Source: CALJUZ01 sp003387805
Lineage (GTDB): Bacteria > Bacillota > Limnochordia > Limnochordales > ZCTH02-B6
NCBI GenBank assembly: GCA_937975235.1
Contig: CALJUZ010000106.1
Coordinates: 62,001-126,000, forward strand
DNA length: 64,000 bases
Direction of reading: 5' to 3'
A model generated the notes under the pieces. It had not been told where the DNA came from and did no database searches. It was given only the letters and a program-made list of their open reading frames with translations. Both the position numbers and the translations under genes were made by a program. This document shows, in pieces, positions 1 to 7,866 of this stretch (the stretch's first letter is position 1; the number at the start of each line of letters is the position of its first letter).

Positions 1-1
1 G

Positions 2-838
2 CTGGGCTTCCGGCCGCTGGCCAACTTGGCCCACGAGCTCATCGACGAGAAGGGCGAGTACCGCTTCCTGCTGCAGTTTGAAATCGACGGCGCGGACGAC
101 GAGAAGGGCGCGACGGTCACCGTGGGCCAGAGCCGCTTCCGCATCCCGGGCCGGCTGCACGGGCCTCTGGGCACCGACCACCTAGGCGCGGATCTGTGGG
201 CGCAGTTCGTCTACGGAACCCGCACGTCGCTCACCATCGGCTTTATCGTCGCGGCGCTGGCGGTGGTGGTGGGCACGCTGGTGGGCATCGTCAGCGGCTA
301 CTTCGGCGGCTGGGTGGACGAGCTGCTCATGCGGCTGGTGGACGTGCTCATCGCGATTCCGTTCCTGCCCATATTGATCGTGTTCGTCGCGGTGGTGGGC
401 AAGAGCATCAGCACCTTGGTGGTCTTGGTCGCGATCTTCTCCTGGATGAGCATTGCGCGGCTGGTGCGCTCGCAGACGCTGACGCTGCGGGAGCGCACGT
501 TCGTGGAGGCGGCCCGGGCCGCGGGCGCGGGACCGCGCTACATCATGAAAACCCACATTTTGCCCAACGTCCTGGGCTTGGTCTTCGCCGCGCTGGTGCT
601 GCTCATCCCCAGCGCCATCGTCACCGAGGCGACGCTGAGCTTCCTGGGCTTCGGCGACCCGCGGGTGCCCACGTGGGGCCGCATGCTGCAAAACGCCAAG
701 TCTTTCGGCGCGTTCACGGAGCTCGCGTGGTGGTGGATTTTGCCGCCGGGCCTGGCTCTCACCATTTTGGCCATGGCCTTCGTATTCATCGGCAACACGC
801 TGGACGACATCCTCAACCGTCGCAGCAGCGAGAGGTAG
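2..838 (+). CDS. Peptide ABC transporter permease (OppC/DppC type), 5'-truncated
   Basis: Inner-membrane permease of a dipeptide/oligopeptide ABC importer. The reading frame is open from base 2, so the start lies outside the window; a TTG at 26 is in frame but there is no reason to prefer it. The visible N-terminal part is hydrophilic and ends in the GTDHLGADLW motif that precedes the transmembrane part in DppC-like permeases. Several membrane segments follow, and the EAA loop that docks on the ATPases is visible as EAARAAGAGPRYI. The stop lies 9 bases before the next ATPase gene. Substrate cannot be read from sequence; dipeptide, oligopeptide or sugar-oligomer import are all possible. Confidence 0.9.
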   Translation: MGFRPLANLAHELIDEKGEYRFLLQFEIDGADDEKGATVTVGQSRFRIPGRLHGPLGTDHLGADLWAQFVYGTRTSLTIGFIVAALAVVVGTLVGIVSGYFGGWVDELLMRLVDVLIAIPFLPILIVFVAVVGKSISTLVVLVAIFSWMSIARLVRSQTLTLRERTFVEAARAAGAGPRYIMKTHILPNVLGLVFAALVLLIPSAIVTEATLSFLGFGDPRVPTWGRMLQNAKSFGAFTELAWWWILPPGLALTILAMAFVFIGNTLDDILNRRSSER

Positions 839-847
839 GGTTGCGTC

Positions 848-1840
848 ATGGGACGACTGGTCGTCAGTGACCTGCAAATGCATTACAAGACGCGCAAAGG
901 CAACGTGCGGGCCGTCGATAAGATCAGCTTCACGCTGGAGCCGGGAAGGGCTCTGGGCGTCGTGGGCGAGTCCGGCTGCGGCAAATCCAGCCTGGGCCTG
1001 ACGCTGCTGCGGCTGCTTCCCAAAAACGGGGAAGTGGTGGGCGGCTCCATCCGGCTGGGCGATCAGGAGCTGCTTCAGCTCACCGACGAGGAGTTTCGCA
1101 AAAACGTCCGCTGGACGAAAATGTCCATGGTGTTTCAGGGCGCGATGAACGCCCTCAACCCGGTGCTCACCGTCGGCAGCCAAATCGCCGAAGCGATCGT
1201 GGCCCACGAGCAGACCAGCAAAGAGGAGGCCGCGGCCCGGGCCCGGCAGCTGCTGGAGATGGTGGGCATCAATCCCGATCGCTACCACCACTATCCGCAC
1301 CAGTTCAGCGGCGGCATGAAACAGCGGGCCGTCATCGCCATGGCGCTGGCGTGCAACCCGCAAATCGTCATCGCGGACGAGCCCACCACCGCCCTGGACG
1401 TGATGGTGCAGGCCCAGGTGCTCAAGGCCATGGCGGACCTGCGGGAGCGGCTGGGCCTGTCCATGATTCTCGTCAGCCACGACCTCTCGGTGGTGGCCCA
1501 GACGTGCGACGACGTGGCCGTCATGTACGCGGGCCGCATCGTCGAATACGGGCCGGTGGAAGAAGTGTTCACCAATCCTCTGCACCCGTACACGCAGGGG
1601 CTGACCCAGGCCTTTCCGGACATCGACGCGGAGCGGGCGCCCATCGTGTCCATCCCGGGGACGCCGCCCAACTTGATCAATCCGCCCGCCGGCTGCCGCT
1701 TCCATCCGCGCTGCCCCTTGGCCGACGAGGCGTGCAGGCGCATCGACCCGGAGCTGGCCGAAAAGGGCCGAGCCGGCCACAAAGTGGCCTGCCTGAAAGT
1801 GTCGGACGACGGGCAGGCGGCCGAGGTGAAGTTCGCATGA
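848..1840 (+). CDS. Peptide ABC transporter ATP-binding protein (OppD/DppD type)
   Basis: First of two cytoplasmic ATPases that power the importer; 330 aa, usual for the family. Walker A GESGCGKS is at residues 40-47, the signature FSGGMKQR begins at residue 153, and Walker B ends at D177-E178. The C-terminal oligopeptide-transporter extension with PPAGCRFHPRCP is present; in related ATPases these cysteines can bind an Fe-S cluster. ATG start at 848; the gene overlaps the next ATPase by ATGA. Family assignment is firm, substrate unknown. Confidence 0.93.
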   Translation: MGRLVVSDLQMHYKTRKGNVRAVDKISFTLEPGRALGVVGESGCGKSSLGLTLLRLLPKNGEVVGGSIRLGDQELLQLTDEEFRKNVRWTKMSMVFQGAMNALNPVLTVGSQIAEAIVAHEQTSKEEAAARARQLLEMVGINPDRYHHYPHQFSGGMKQRAVIAMALACNPQIVIADEPTTALDVMVQAQVLKAMADLRERLGLSMILVSHDLSVVAQTCDDVAVMYAGRIVEYGPVEEVFTNPLHPYTQGLTQAFPDIDAERAPIVSIPGTPPNLINPPAGCRFHPRCPLADEACRRIDPELAEKGRAGHKVACLKVSDDGQAAEVKFA

Positions 1841-2886
1841 ACCAGCAAAACGACGTCCTTCTCGAAGTGCGCGGGCTCGTCAAGCACTTTCCGCTGCGGC
1901 GCAGCCTGAAGCAGGTGCTGCAGGGCCAGCGGCCGGCGGTGCGGGCCGTGGACGGCGTGGACTTTTTCGTGCGCCGGGGCGAGATTTTCGGGCTGGTGGG
2001 CGAGTCCGGATCGGGGAAGACCACGACGGGTCGGACGCTGCTGCGCCTGGACGAGCCCACCGCGGGACAGATCATCTTCGACGGGCAGGACATCGCCCGG
2101 CTGGACGCGGAGGGCATGCGGAAGCTCCGGCGGCGCATGCAGATCGTCTTCCAGGACCCGTACGACTCCATGAACCCCAATATGGACGTCTTCAGCATCG
2201 TGGCCGAGCCTTTGCGCATCCAGGGCCTGGACAAGGATCCGGAAGAGGTGGAGCGGCGGGTGGTGCAGGCCCTGGAGGACGTGGAGCTGACGCCGGCCGA
2301 CGAGTACATGTACCGCTATCCCAAGGAGCTTTCCGGCGGCCAGCGGCAGCGCATCGCCATCGCCCGGGCGCTGGTGCTGGAGCCGGACTTCATCGTGGCC
2401 GACGAGCCGGTGTCCATGCTGGACGTGTCCATCCGCGGCGAGATCTTGAAGATCTTGATGCGCCTGGTGAAAGAGCGGGGGCTGTCGCTCCTCTTCATCA
2501 CCCACGACCTGGCCTTGGCCCGGCATTTCTGCGACCGCGTGGCCGTCATGTACTTGGGCCAGATCGTCGAGTACAGCGACTCCAACAGCCTGGTGAAGCG
2601 GCCGCACCACCCGTACACGCAGGCGCTGATGCGGGCCGTGCTGTCCACGGATCCGCGGCGCAAGCACATCTATACCGGCCTCAAGGGGGAAATTCCCAAT
2701 CCCGCCAACCCGCCGTCGGGCTGCCGGCTCCACCCGCGCTGCCCGCTGGCCACGGACCTGTGCAAGCAGCAGGCGCCGGAGCTGACGGAGCACGCGCCGG
2801 GGCACTGGGCCGCCTGCCACCACGTGGAGCGCTCGCTGGCCCAGCTGGCGGAGCAGCGGAGGGAGGCCGCGGGTTCCGCGGGCTGA
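1837..2886 (+). CDS. Peptide ABC transporter ATP-binding protein (OppF/DppF type)
   Basis: Second ATPase of the importer, 349 aa from the ATG at 1837, whose ATGA overlaps the stop of the upstream ATPase. A longer in-frame extension exists upstream but lies wholly inside the previous gene. Walker A GESGSGKT is at about residues 55-62, the Q-loop QDPYDSMNP, signature LSGGQRQR and Walker B FIVADEPVSMLD follow in order, and the C-terminal PPSGCRLHPRCP cysteine motif is intact. Paired OppD and OppF ATPases are typical of peptide importers. It is the last gene of its operon; a GC-rich hairpin follows. Confidence 0.93.
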   Translation: MNQQNDVLLEVRGLVKHFPLRRSLKQVLQGQRPAVRAVDGVDFFVRRGEIFGLVGESGSGKTTTGRTLLRLDEPTAGQIIFDGQDIARLDAEGMRKLRRRMQIVFQDPYDSMNPNMDVFSIVAEPLRIQGLDKDPEEVERRVVQALEDVELTPADEYMYRYPKELSGGQRQRIAIARALVLEPDFIVADEPVSMLDVSIRGEILKILMRLVKERGLSLLFITHDLALARHFCDRVAVMYLGQIVEYSDSNSLVKRPHHPYTQALMRAVLSTDPRRKHIYTGLKGEIPNPANPPSGCRLHPRCPLATDLCKQQAPELTEHAPGHWAACHHVERSLAQLAEQRREAAGSAG

Positions 2887-2926
2887 AGGCCGAGGAAACC
2901 GTACGGATGGCCTGCCGTTGACACAA

Positions 2927-2965
2927 AGCGCCCGCGGCCGCGCCGTTCCGCCGGTCGCGGGCGCT
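2927..2965 (+). terminator. Hairpin after the peptide ABC operon
   Basis: Perfect 10-bp arms AGCGCCCGCG (2927-2936) and CGCGGGCGCT (2956-2965) with a 19-base GC-rich loop, 40 bases after the last ATPase gene. No T-run follows, so it may only pause polymerase or protect the 3' end. Confidence 0.45.
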
Positions 2966-3010
2966 GCCGCGCGCTAAGACGAATCAATCAATCGAATTAT
3001 CGGAAAACAC

Positions 3011-3039
3011 TTGCTTATATGAAGAATATGTGCTAGACT
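3011..3039 (+). promoter_or_regulatory. Sigma-A promoter of the cold-shock gene
   Basis: TTGCTT (3011-3016), 17-base spacer, TAGACT (3034-3039), with TGC directly before the -10, an extended -10 element. The surrounding sequence is AT-rich compared with the genome. Transcription would start about 28 bases before the start codon, so there is no long cold-shock leader. Confidence 0.75.
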
Positions 3040-3074
3040 GGTCCCACAACAAGAACGGGAGGCTTGCAGGTTTT

Positions 3075-3290
3075 ATGGAACGCGGCAGGGTCAAGTGGTT
3101 CAGCAACGAGAAGGGGTACGGCTTCATCGAGCGGGAGAGCGGGGAAGACGTCTTCGTCCATTACACCGCCATCCAGCAGGAAGGCTTTAAGACGCTGGAG
3201 GAAGGCGAGGAAGTGCGGTTTGAAATCGTCCAGGGCGCCCGGGGGCCCCAGGCGGCCAACGTCGTGCGCTCCCACGCATCGCGCTTCTAA
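3075..3290 (+). CDS. Cold-shock domain protein (CspA family)
   Basis: Small single-stranded nucleic-acid-binding protein, 71 aa, one five-stranded OB fold. The RNP1-like motif KGYGFIER and RNP2-like motif DVFVHY are both present, as is the typical opening RGRVKWF. In this family the protein melts RNA structure or acts as a general RNA chaperone. I chose the ATG at 3075 because a GGGAGG ribosome site lies 11 bases upstream; an in-frame start at 3030 would add an atypical N-terminus overlapping the promoter. Monocistronic, with its own extended -10 promoter, and convergent with the transporter gene that follows. Confidence 0.93.
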   Translation: MERGRVKWFSNEKGYGFIERESGEDVFVHYTAIQQEGFKTLEEGEEVRFEIVQGARGPQAANVVRSHASRF

Positions 3291-3293
3291 CCG

Positions 3294-3334
3294 CCGGGGC
3301 GCCGGAACAGGGCGCGGCTCCGGCACCGCCCCGG
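3294..3334. terminator. GC-rich stem-loop between convergent genes
   Basis: CCGGGGCG (3294-3301) pairs with CGCCCCGG (3327-3334), with an inner CCGGA/TCCGG helix. It lies between the ends of the cold-shock gene and the convergent transporter gene. No T-run on either strand, so termination here is inferred from position only. Confidence 0.35.
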
Positions 3335-3395
3335 CACGGTGGAGCGGGCGGCGTCCTGCTGGGAGGCAGGGGCCGCCCGCAGGCCGTCCGGGGCT

Positions 3396-4772
3396 TTACA
3401 GCATCAGCGGCATCTGGATGTAGAGCAGCGCCGTGGCCAGGCCCAGCGAGGGCACGGACGTGACCAGTCCCGGCCAGAACCACTCCATGAACGTAATGTT
3501 TTTGCCCGCCTCGCGCTCCAGCATGCCGATGGCCACGATGTTGGCCGTGCTGCCGATAAAGGTCAGATTCCCCAGCACCGTGCCGCCCATGAGCATGCCC
3601 CACCAAAGGGGCGTCACCTGCATGCCCACGTCGGCCAGATCGCCCACCACCGGAATGAAGCTGGCCACCGCCAGCACGTTGTCCATAAACGCCGACAGCA
3701 GCCCGATGCTCCACGTGGTCAGGAAAAACAGCGACGTCAAGTTGCCGCCGGTGACATTCACCATGCCCTGCGCGACGTGCTCCGTCACGCCCACGTAGCG
3801 CAGCGTGCCCGCCGAGGCGAACAGCAGCATGAAGAAGGCCAGCGTCCACCAGTCGACCCGGTGGGTCACCAGCTCCTTGGCCCGCTGCCGCTCCACGAAC
3901 AGCACGATGCCCGCGGCCAGCATGGCCACGCCCACCAGCAGCACGTTCTGCCCCAGGCCCAGCGCCTTTTCCAGCGCGGAGTGGGCCACCAGGCCCAGAA
4001 TGGTGCCGCCGAAGAGCAGGGTGGGAAAGAGCAGGCCCCGCCCGGCTTCATCCGACGACGCGGACTCGTCTTTCATGCGAGACTGCTCGATGGCCTGCTG
4101 CAGATCGGCCATGGGCCTGCGGAAAAACGCAAAGGACAGCACGGCCGTCACCGCCAGCACCGCGACGGAAATCGGCGCCGCCCAGCGCAAGAAGTCGGGG
4201 AACGACAAACCCGAGCGCAGCGCGATCAAGACCCCGATGGGGTTGCCCACCACCGTGGCGCTGCTGCCGATATTGGTGGCAAACACCACCATAATGATAA
4301 ACGGCACCGGGTTGAGCCGGTAGTGCTTGGCGATGCGCAGCGTGATGGCGGCCATGAACAAAATTGACGTCACTTCATCCACCAGCGCGGCCGAAATGAA
4401 GGAGAACACCATCAGCGCCGTCATCAGCGTGCGCCCGCTGTTGTTGATGCGGGGCAGCACTTTGTCCAGCGCCCGGCCGAAAAAGTGCTGCTCCTCCAGC
4501 CAGCCGACGAGGATCATCATGCCGACCAAGAACAAAATGACGTCCAGGCTGGCAAACTCCACCAAGTGCTCGATGTCCAGCAGCCCCGAGCCCAGGAGGA
4601 GGGCGATGCCCACCAGCGCGAACGCGAGGCGAAATTCCCAAAACAGCAATGTTCCGAAAATAAACCCGGAAAAAATGGCCACGGCCAGCACCTGGTCCGG
4701 CGACAGCCCCGACCGGGCCGCCAGCCACGACACGCCCAAAACCAAGACCCCGTACAGTGCACCTTTTCGCAT
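3396..4772 (-). CDS. SLC13/ArsB-family ion transporter
   Basis: Integral membrane transporter of the ion transporter superfamily (citrate, arsenite, Na+/dicarboxylate or Na+/H+ types), 458 aa. About 11-12 hydrophobic segments. The two-fold family hallmark is visible as ATNIGSSATVVGNP in the first half and FMDNVLAVASFIP with a related SSTANIV-like loop in the second half. ATG 4772 is chosen because the frame further upstream is arginine- and proline-rich and non-membranous; the ribosome site is poor. The gene lies downstream of nuoN on the same strand, 167 bases away without a clear terminator, so read-through is possible. Substrate (arsenite, dicarboxylate, Na+) is undetermined. Confidence 0.85.
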   Translation of the reverse strand: MRKGALYGVLVLGVSWLAARSGLSPDQVLAVAIFSGFIFGTLLFWEFRLAFALVGIALLLGSGLLDIEHLVEFASLDVILFLVGMMILVGWLEEQHFFGRALDKVLPRINNSGRTLMTALMVFSFISAALVDEVTSILFMAAITLRIAKHYRLNPVPFIIMVVFATNIGSSATVVGNPIGVLIALRSGLSFPDFLRWAAPISVAVLAVTAVLSFAFFRRPMADLQQAIEQSRMKDESASSDEAGRGLLFPTLLFGGTILGLVAHSALEKALGLGQNVLLVGVAMLAAGIVLFVERQRAKELVTHRVDWWTLAFFMLLFASAGTLRYVGVTEHVAQGMVNVTGGNLTSLFFLTTWSIGLLSAFMDNVLAVASFIPVVGDLADVGMQVTPLWWGMLMGGTVLGNLTFIGSTANIVAIGMLEREAGKNITFMEWFWPGLVTSVPSLGLATALLYIQMPLML

Positions 4773-4939
4773 CGTGCGCCGCCGCCCGCCGCGGCGGCAT
4801 GCCCCCTCTCCGTCCGACGGCTCCTGCGGCCGCCGTCCTTCCGGGAATGACGCCGGCGGAAACCGCATGCAGCGATTTCCGCCGGCGCAACCGTCCAGGC
4901 TTCAGCCCGCCGGGCCCGCCGGCCCGGCGCCTGCCATGA

Positions 4940-6391
4940 TCACAGCCCGCCCGAAAGCAGCGCGGGCACCACTTGCACCGCGCTCACCAGCTGCACGACC
5001 TGGTCCGGGAACAACCCCAGAATGAGGGTGGCCGCCAGACCGATCGCGGCCGTCCAGCGCACGCCCGCGGGCGCCGGCAGGGGCGCATCCGTCTCGCCCT
5101 CGCGCAAATACATGGTCTGCACCACGCCCCAGTAGTAGGGGATGGACACCATGCTGTTCAGCACCATGATCAACGCGAGCCAGGGCATGCCGGCCGCCAC
5201 CGCGGACTGGAACAGATAGAACTTGCCGAAAAAGCCGGCGGTGGGCGGAATGCCGATAAAGCTCAGCATGAACACCGTCAAGGTAAGGGCCAGCAACGGC
5301 GCCCGCCGGCCCAGGCCCCGGTAGTCCGCGATGTCCTCGGCCGGATGGTAGCGGCCCAGCAGGATGACCACGGCGAACGCGCCGATGGTGGCGAACGCGT
5401 AGGCGATCAGATAGTAGATCATCGCCGACACGGCCCGCTCCGACGCCACCGCGAGCCCCACCATCACGTAGCCCGCCTGGGCCACCGCGGAGTAGGCCAG
5501 CATGCGGCGCATGTTCGTCTGCACGATGGCCGTCACGTTGCCGAAGGTCATGGTAATGACGGCCAGCGCGACGAAGACGGTGGTCCAGTGCTCCTGAATG
5601 GCCGGCAGGCCCACCAGGAAAATGCGCAGCGCCGCGGCGAAGGCCGCCGCCTCGCTGGCGGTAATCAAAAACGCGGCCACGGGCGCCGGCGCGCCGTGGT
5701 AGACGTCGGGCGCCCACATGTGGAAGGGCACCGCGGCCATCTTCACGCCCAGGCCCGCGACCAGGAACACCATGCCCGCCAAGAGCACCGGCAGCATAGG
5801 CGTGCCGCCCGCCAGCGCGGCGTTGATCTCCGCCAGGTGGACGCTGCCGGCGACGCCGAACACCAGCGACATGCCGAACAGGATGACGCCGCTGGAGATG
5901 GCGCCGATGAGAATGTACTTCAGCGACGCCTCCGTCGACTTCGCGCTGCCCCGGAGCATGCCGGTCAGCGCGTACGACGCCAGCGCCAGACACTCAAGGC
6001 CGATGTAAATCGTAATCAGGTTGAGCGAGCCGGCCATGAACATCATGCCGACGGTCGCCAACAGCACCAGCAGGTGGAACTCTCCCGCAGGCAGGCCGTT
6101 CCGCTCGATGTAGTCGAAGGAAACCAGCGCGATGAGGGCCGCGATGCCGAGAAAGACGGCCTTGAACAGGGTGGAAAACCCGTCCACCAGCACCGTGCCG
6201 CTCCAAATCTGCGTGGTTTCGCCTGCGACTTCAGCCAAGAGGAAGTACGCCGCCGCCGCCAAGCCCAGCAGCGAAACGAAGCCGGGCAGGCGCGAACGCC
6301 TGGAGACGAGTCCCGCCGTCAGCGCCAGAAGGCCGGTCCCGGCCACGATGATTTCCGGAAGAATCAGCCTGAGGCTGCCATCGACGGGCAT
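4940..6391 (-). CDS. nuoN: NADH-quinone oxidoreductase subunit N
   Basis: Antiporter-like membrane subunit of respiratory complex I, 483 aa, about 14 transmembrane helices. It belongs to the Mrp-antiporter-related trio NuoL/M/N that forms proton channels in the membrane arm. The proton-antiporter core is recognisable, e.g. the segment with SYALTGMLRGSAKSTEA and the later FFMLSFIGIPPTAGFFGKF-like loop near residue 390. Last gene of the operon; its ATG is 4 bases after the nuoM stop. Length is normal for the subunit. Confidence 0.95.
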   Translation of the reverse strand: MPVDGSLRLILPEIIVAGTGLLALTAGLVSRRSRLPGFVSLLGLAAAAYFLLAEVAGETTQIWSGTVLVDGFSTLFKAVFLGIAALIALVSFDYIERNGLPAGEFHLLVLLATVGMMFMAGSLNLITIYIGLECLALASYALTGMLRGSAKSTEASLKYILIGAISSGVILFGMSLVFGVAGSVHLAEINAALAGGTPMLPVLLAGMVFLVAGLGVKMAAVPFHMWAPDVYHGAPAPVAAFLITASEAAAFAAALRIFLVGLPAIQEHWTTVFVALAVITMTFGNVTAIVQTNMRRMLAYSAVAQAGYVMVGLAVASERAVSAMIYYLIAYAFATIGAFAVVILLGRYHPAEDIADYRGLGRRAPLLALTLTVFMLSFIGIPPTAGFFGKFYLFQSAVAAGMPWLALIMVLNSMVSIPYYWGVVQTMYLREGETDAPLPAPAGVRWTAAIGLAATLILGLFPDQVVQLVSAVQVVPALLSGGL

Positions 6392-6395
6392 CGGC

Positions 6396-7862
6396 TCACA
6401 TACCTCCCAACCTGGCCGCCAGCACCGCGAGAGGCTCGTTGAACAGGTTCAGGGCGATGCCCGGCAGCACTCCGAGCAGCAGCACCAGGGCCATCAAGGG
6501 CGCCGCCACCAGCACTTCGCGTCCGACCAGATCTTTCTGCACCGCCAGCGCGACGGGCTGTCCCATGAGCACCCGCTGCATCATCCAGAGATGATACCCC
6601 GCGGTGACGGCCAGGCCCAGTGCGCCGATGATGACGAAGGCGGTGAACACCGGAAACGCCCCGGCGAAGGTGAAGAACTCGCCCGGGAAGCCCGCCAGGC
6701 CCGGCAGGCCCAGGTTCGCAAACGCGGTGAACGCGGTCACCGCGCCCACCAGCGGGGCCGACGAGAAGACGCCGCCCATCTGGTCCATCATGCGCGTGCC
6801 GGTCCGCTCGTAAATGACGTTGCCCACCATGAAGAAGAACAGCGGCGAGATGAGCCCGTGGGACACGTTGACGAACATCGCGCCGTTGAGCGCCATGGGC
6901 GTCATGGCCGCCAGGCCCAGCACCACGTAGCCCATGTGGCTGACCGACGAGTAGGCCACCATCTTCTTGACGTCCTTCTGCGCCATGGCGGCCAGGGCCC
7001 CATACACGATGCCGATGATGCCCAGCGTGGCCAGCACCGGCGAGAAGGCCTTGGCCGCGTCGGGGAAGGTGGGCAGCATGAAGCGGAAGAAGCCGTACGT
7101 GCCCATCTTCAGCAACACGCCGGCCAGAATCATGGAGCCGCCCGTGGGCGCCTCCACGTGCGCGTCAGGCAGCCACGTGTGGAAGGGGAAAATCGGCACC
7201 TTCACGGCGAAGCCCGCAAAGAACGCCAGGAACACCCACCACTGCAGCGTCGGCGACAAATTGGCCTGCTCGGCCAGCACCAGCACGTCGAAGGTGCGCG
7301 GCTCCAGGCCCGAGCCGAAGTACAGGGCCAGGATGCCCACCAGCATGATGGCGCTGCCCACCAGCGTGTAGATGAAGAACTTCATGGCCGCGTACTCGCG
7401 CCGCTCGCCGCCCCAAATGCCGATGATGAAGTACATCGGCACCAGACTGACCTCGAAGAAGATGAAGAACAGGAAGTAGTCGAGGGCCAGGAACACGCCG
7501 TAAATACCCGTCTGCAGGACGAGCATCCACACGAAAAACTCCTTGACCCGGTGCTCGATGTTGAACGACGCCAAGATGGCCAGCGGCAGAACCACGGCCG
7601 CCACGGCGATGAGCGGGAAGCTGATCCCGTCCACGCCCAGCTGATACGTGATGCCCAGGCTGGGAATCCACTCGGCCCGTTCCAGCAGCTGGATGCCGGG
7701 CAGCGAAAAGTCCAGCTGCCGCCAGACGGCCAACACCAGCGCCAACGGGATCAAGGACACGATAAGGGCGAACGACTTGATCTCGCGCGTCCTCTCTTTG
7801 GGAAAGAACGCGACCAGAAGCCCACCCAAGAGAGGAATGAAGAGCAGTGCACTGAGCAGCAT
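6396..7862 (-). CDS. nuoM: NADH-quinone oxidoreductase subunit M
   Basis: Second antiporter-like proton-pumping subunit of complex I, 488 aa, about 14 membrane helices. Family marks include the FFIFFEVSLVPMYFIIGIWG segment with the membrane glutamate (about residue 140), the FHTWLPDAHVEAPT loop and the SSVSHMGYV helix, all conserved in NuoM/ND4. ATG 7862; the gap to nuoL is 4 bases and to nuoN 4 bases, indicating tight coupling in the operon. Confidence 0.96.
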   Translation of the reverse strand: MLLSALLFIPLLGGLLVAFFPKERTREIKSFALIVSLIPLALVLAVWRQLDFSLPGIQLLERAEWIPSLGITYQLGVDGISFPLIAVAAVVLPLAILASFNIEHRVKEFFVWMLVLQTGIYGVFLALDYFLFFIFFEVSLVPMYFIIGIWGGERREYAAMKFFIYTLVGSAIMLVGILALYFGSGLEPRTFDVLVLAEQANLSPTLQWWVFLAFFAGFAVKVPIFPFHTWLPDAHVEAPTGGSMILAGVLLKMGTYGFFRFMLPTFPDAAKAFSPVLATLGIIGIVYGALAAMAQKDVKKMVAYSSVSHMGYVVLGLAAMTPMALNGAMFVNVSHGLISPLFFFMVGNVIYERTGTRMMDQMGGVFSSAPLVGAVTAFTAFANLGLPGLAGFPGEFFTFAGAFPVFTAFVIIGALGLAVTAGYHLWMMQRVLMGQPVALAVQKDLVGREVLVAAPLMALVLLLGVLPGIALNLFNEPLAVLAARLGGM

Positions 7863-7866
7863 CGCG

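Noticed and set aside
2918..2923. TTGACA after the peptide ABC operon
   Set aside because: No -10 at 16-19 bases; the sequence there is the GC-rich hairpin.
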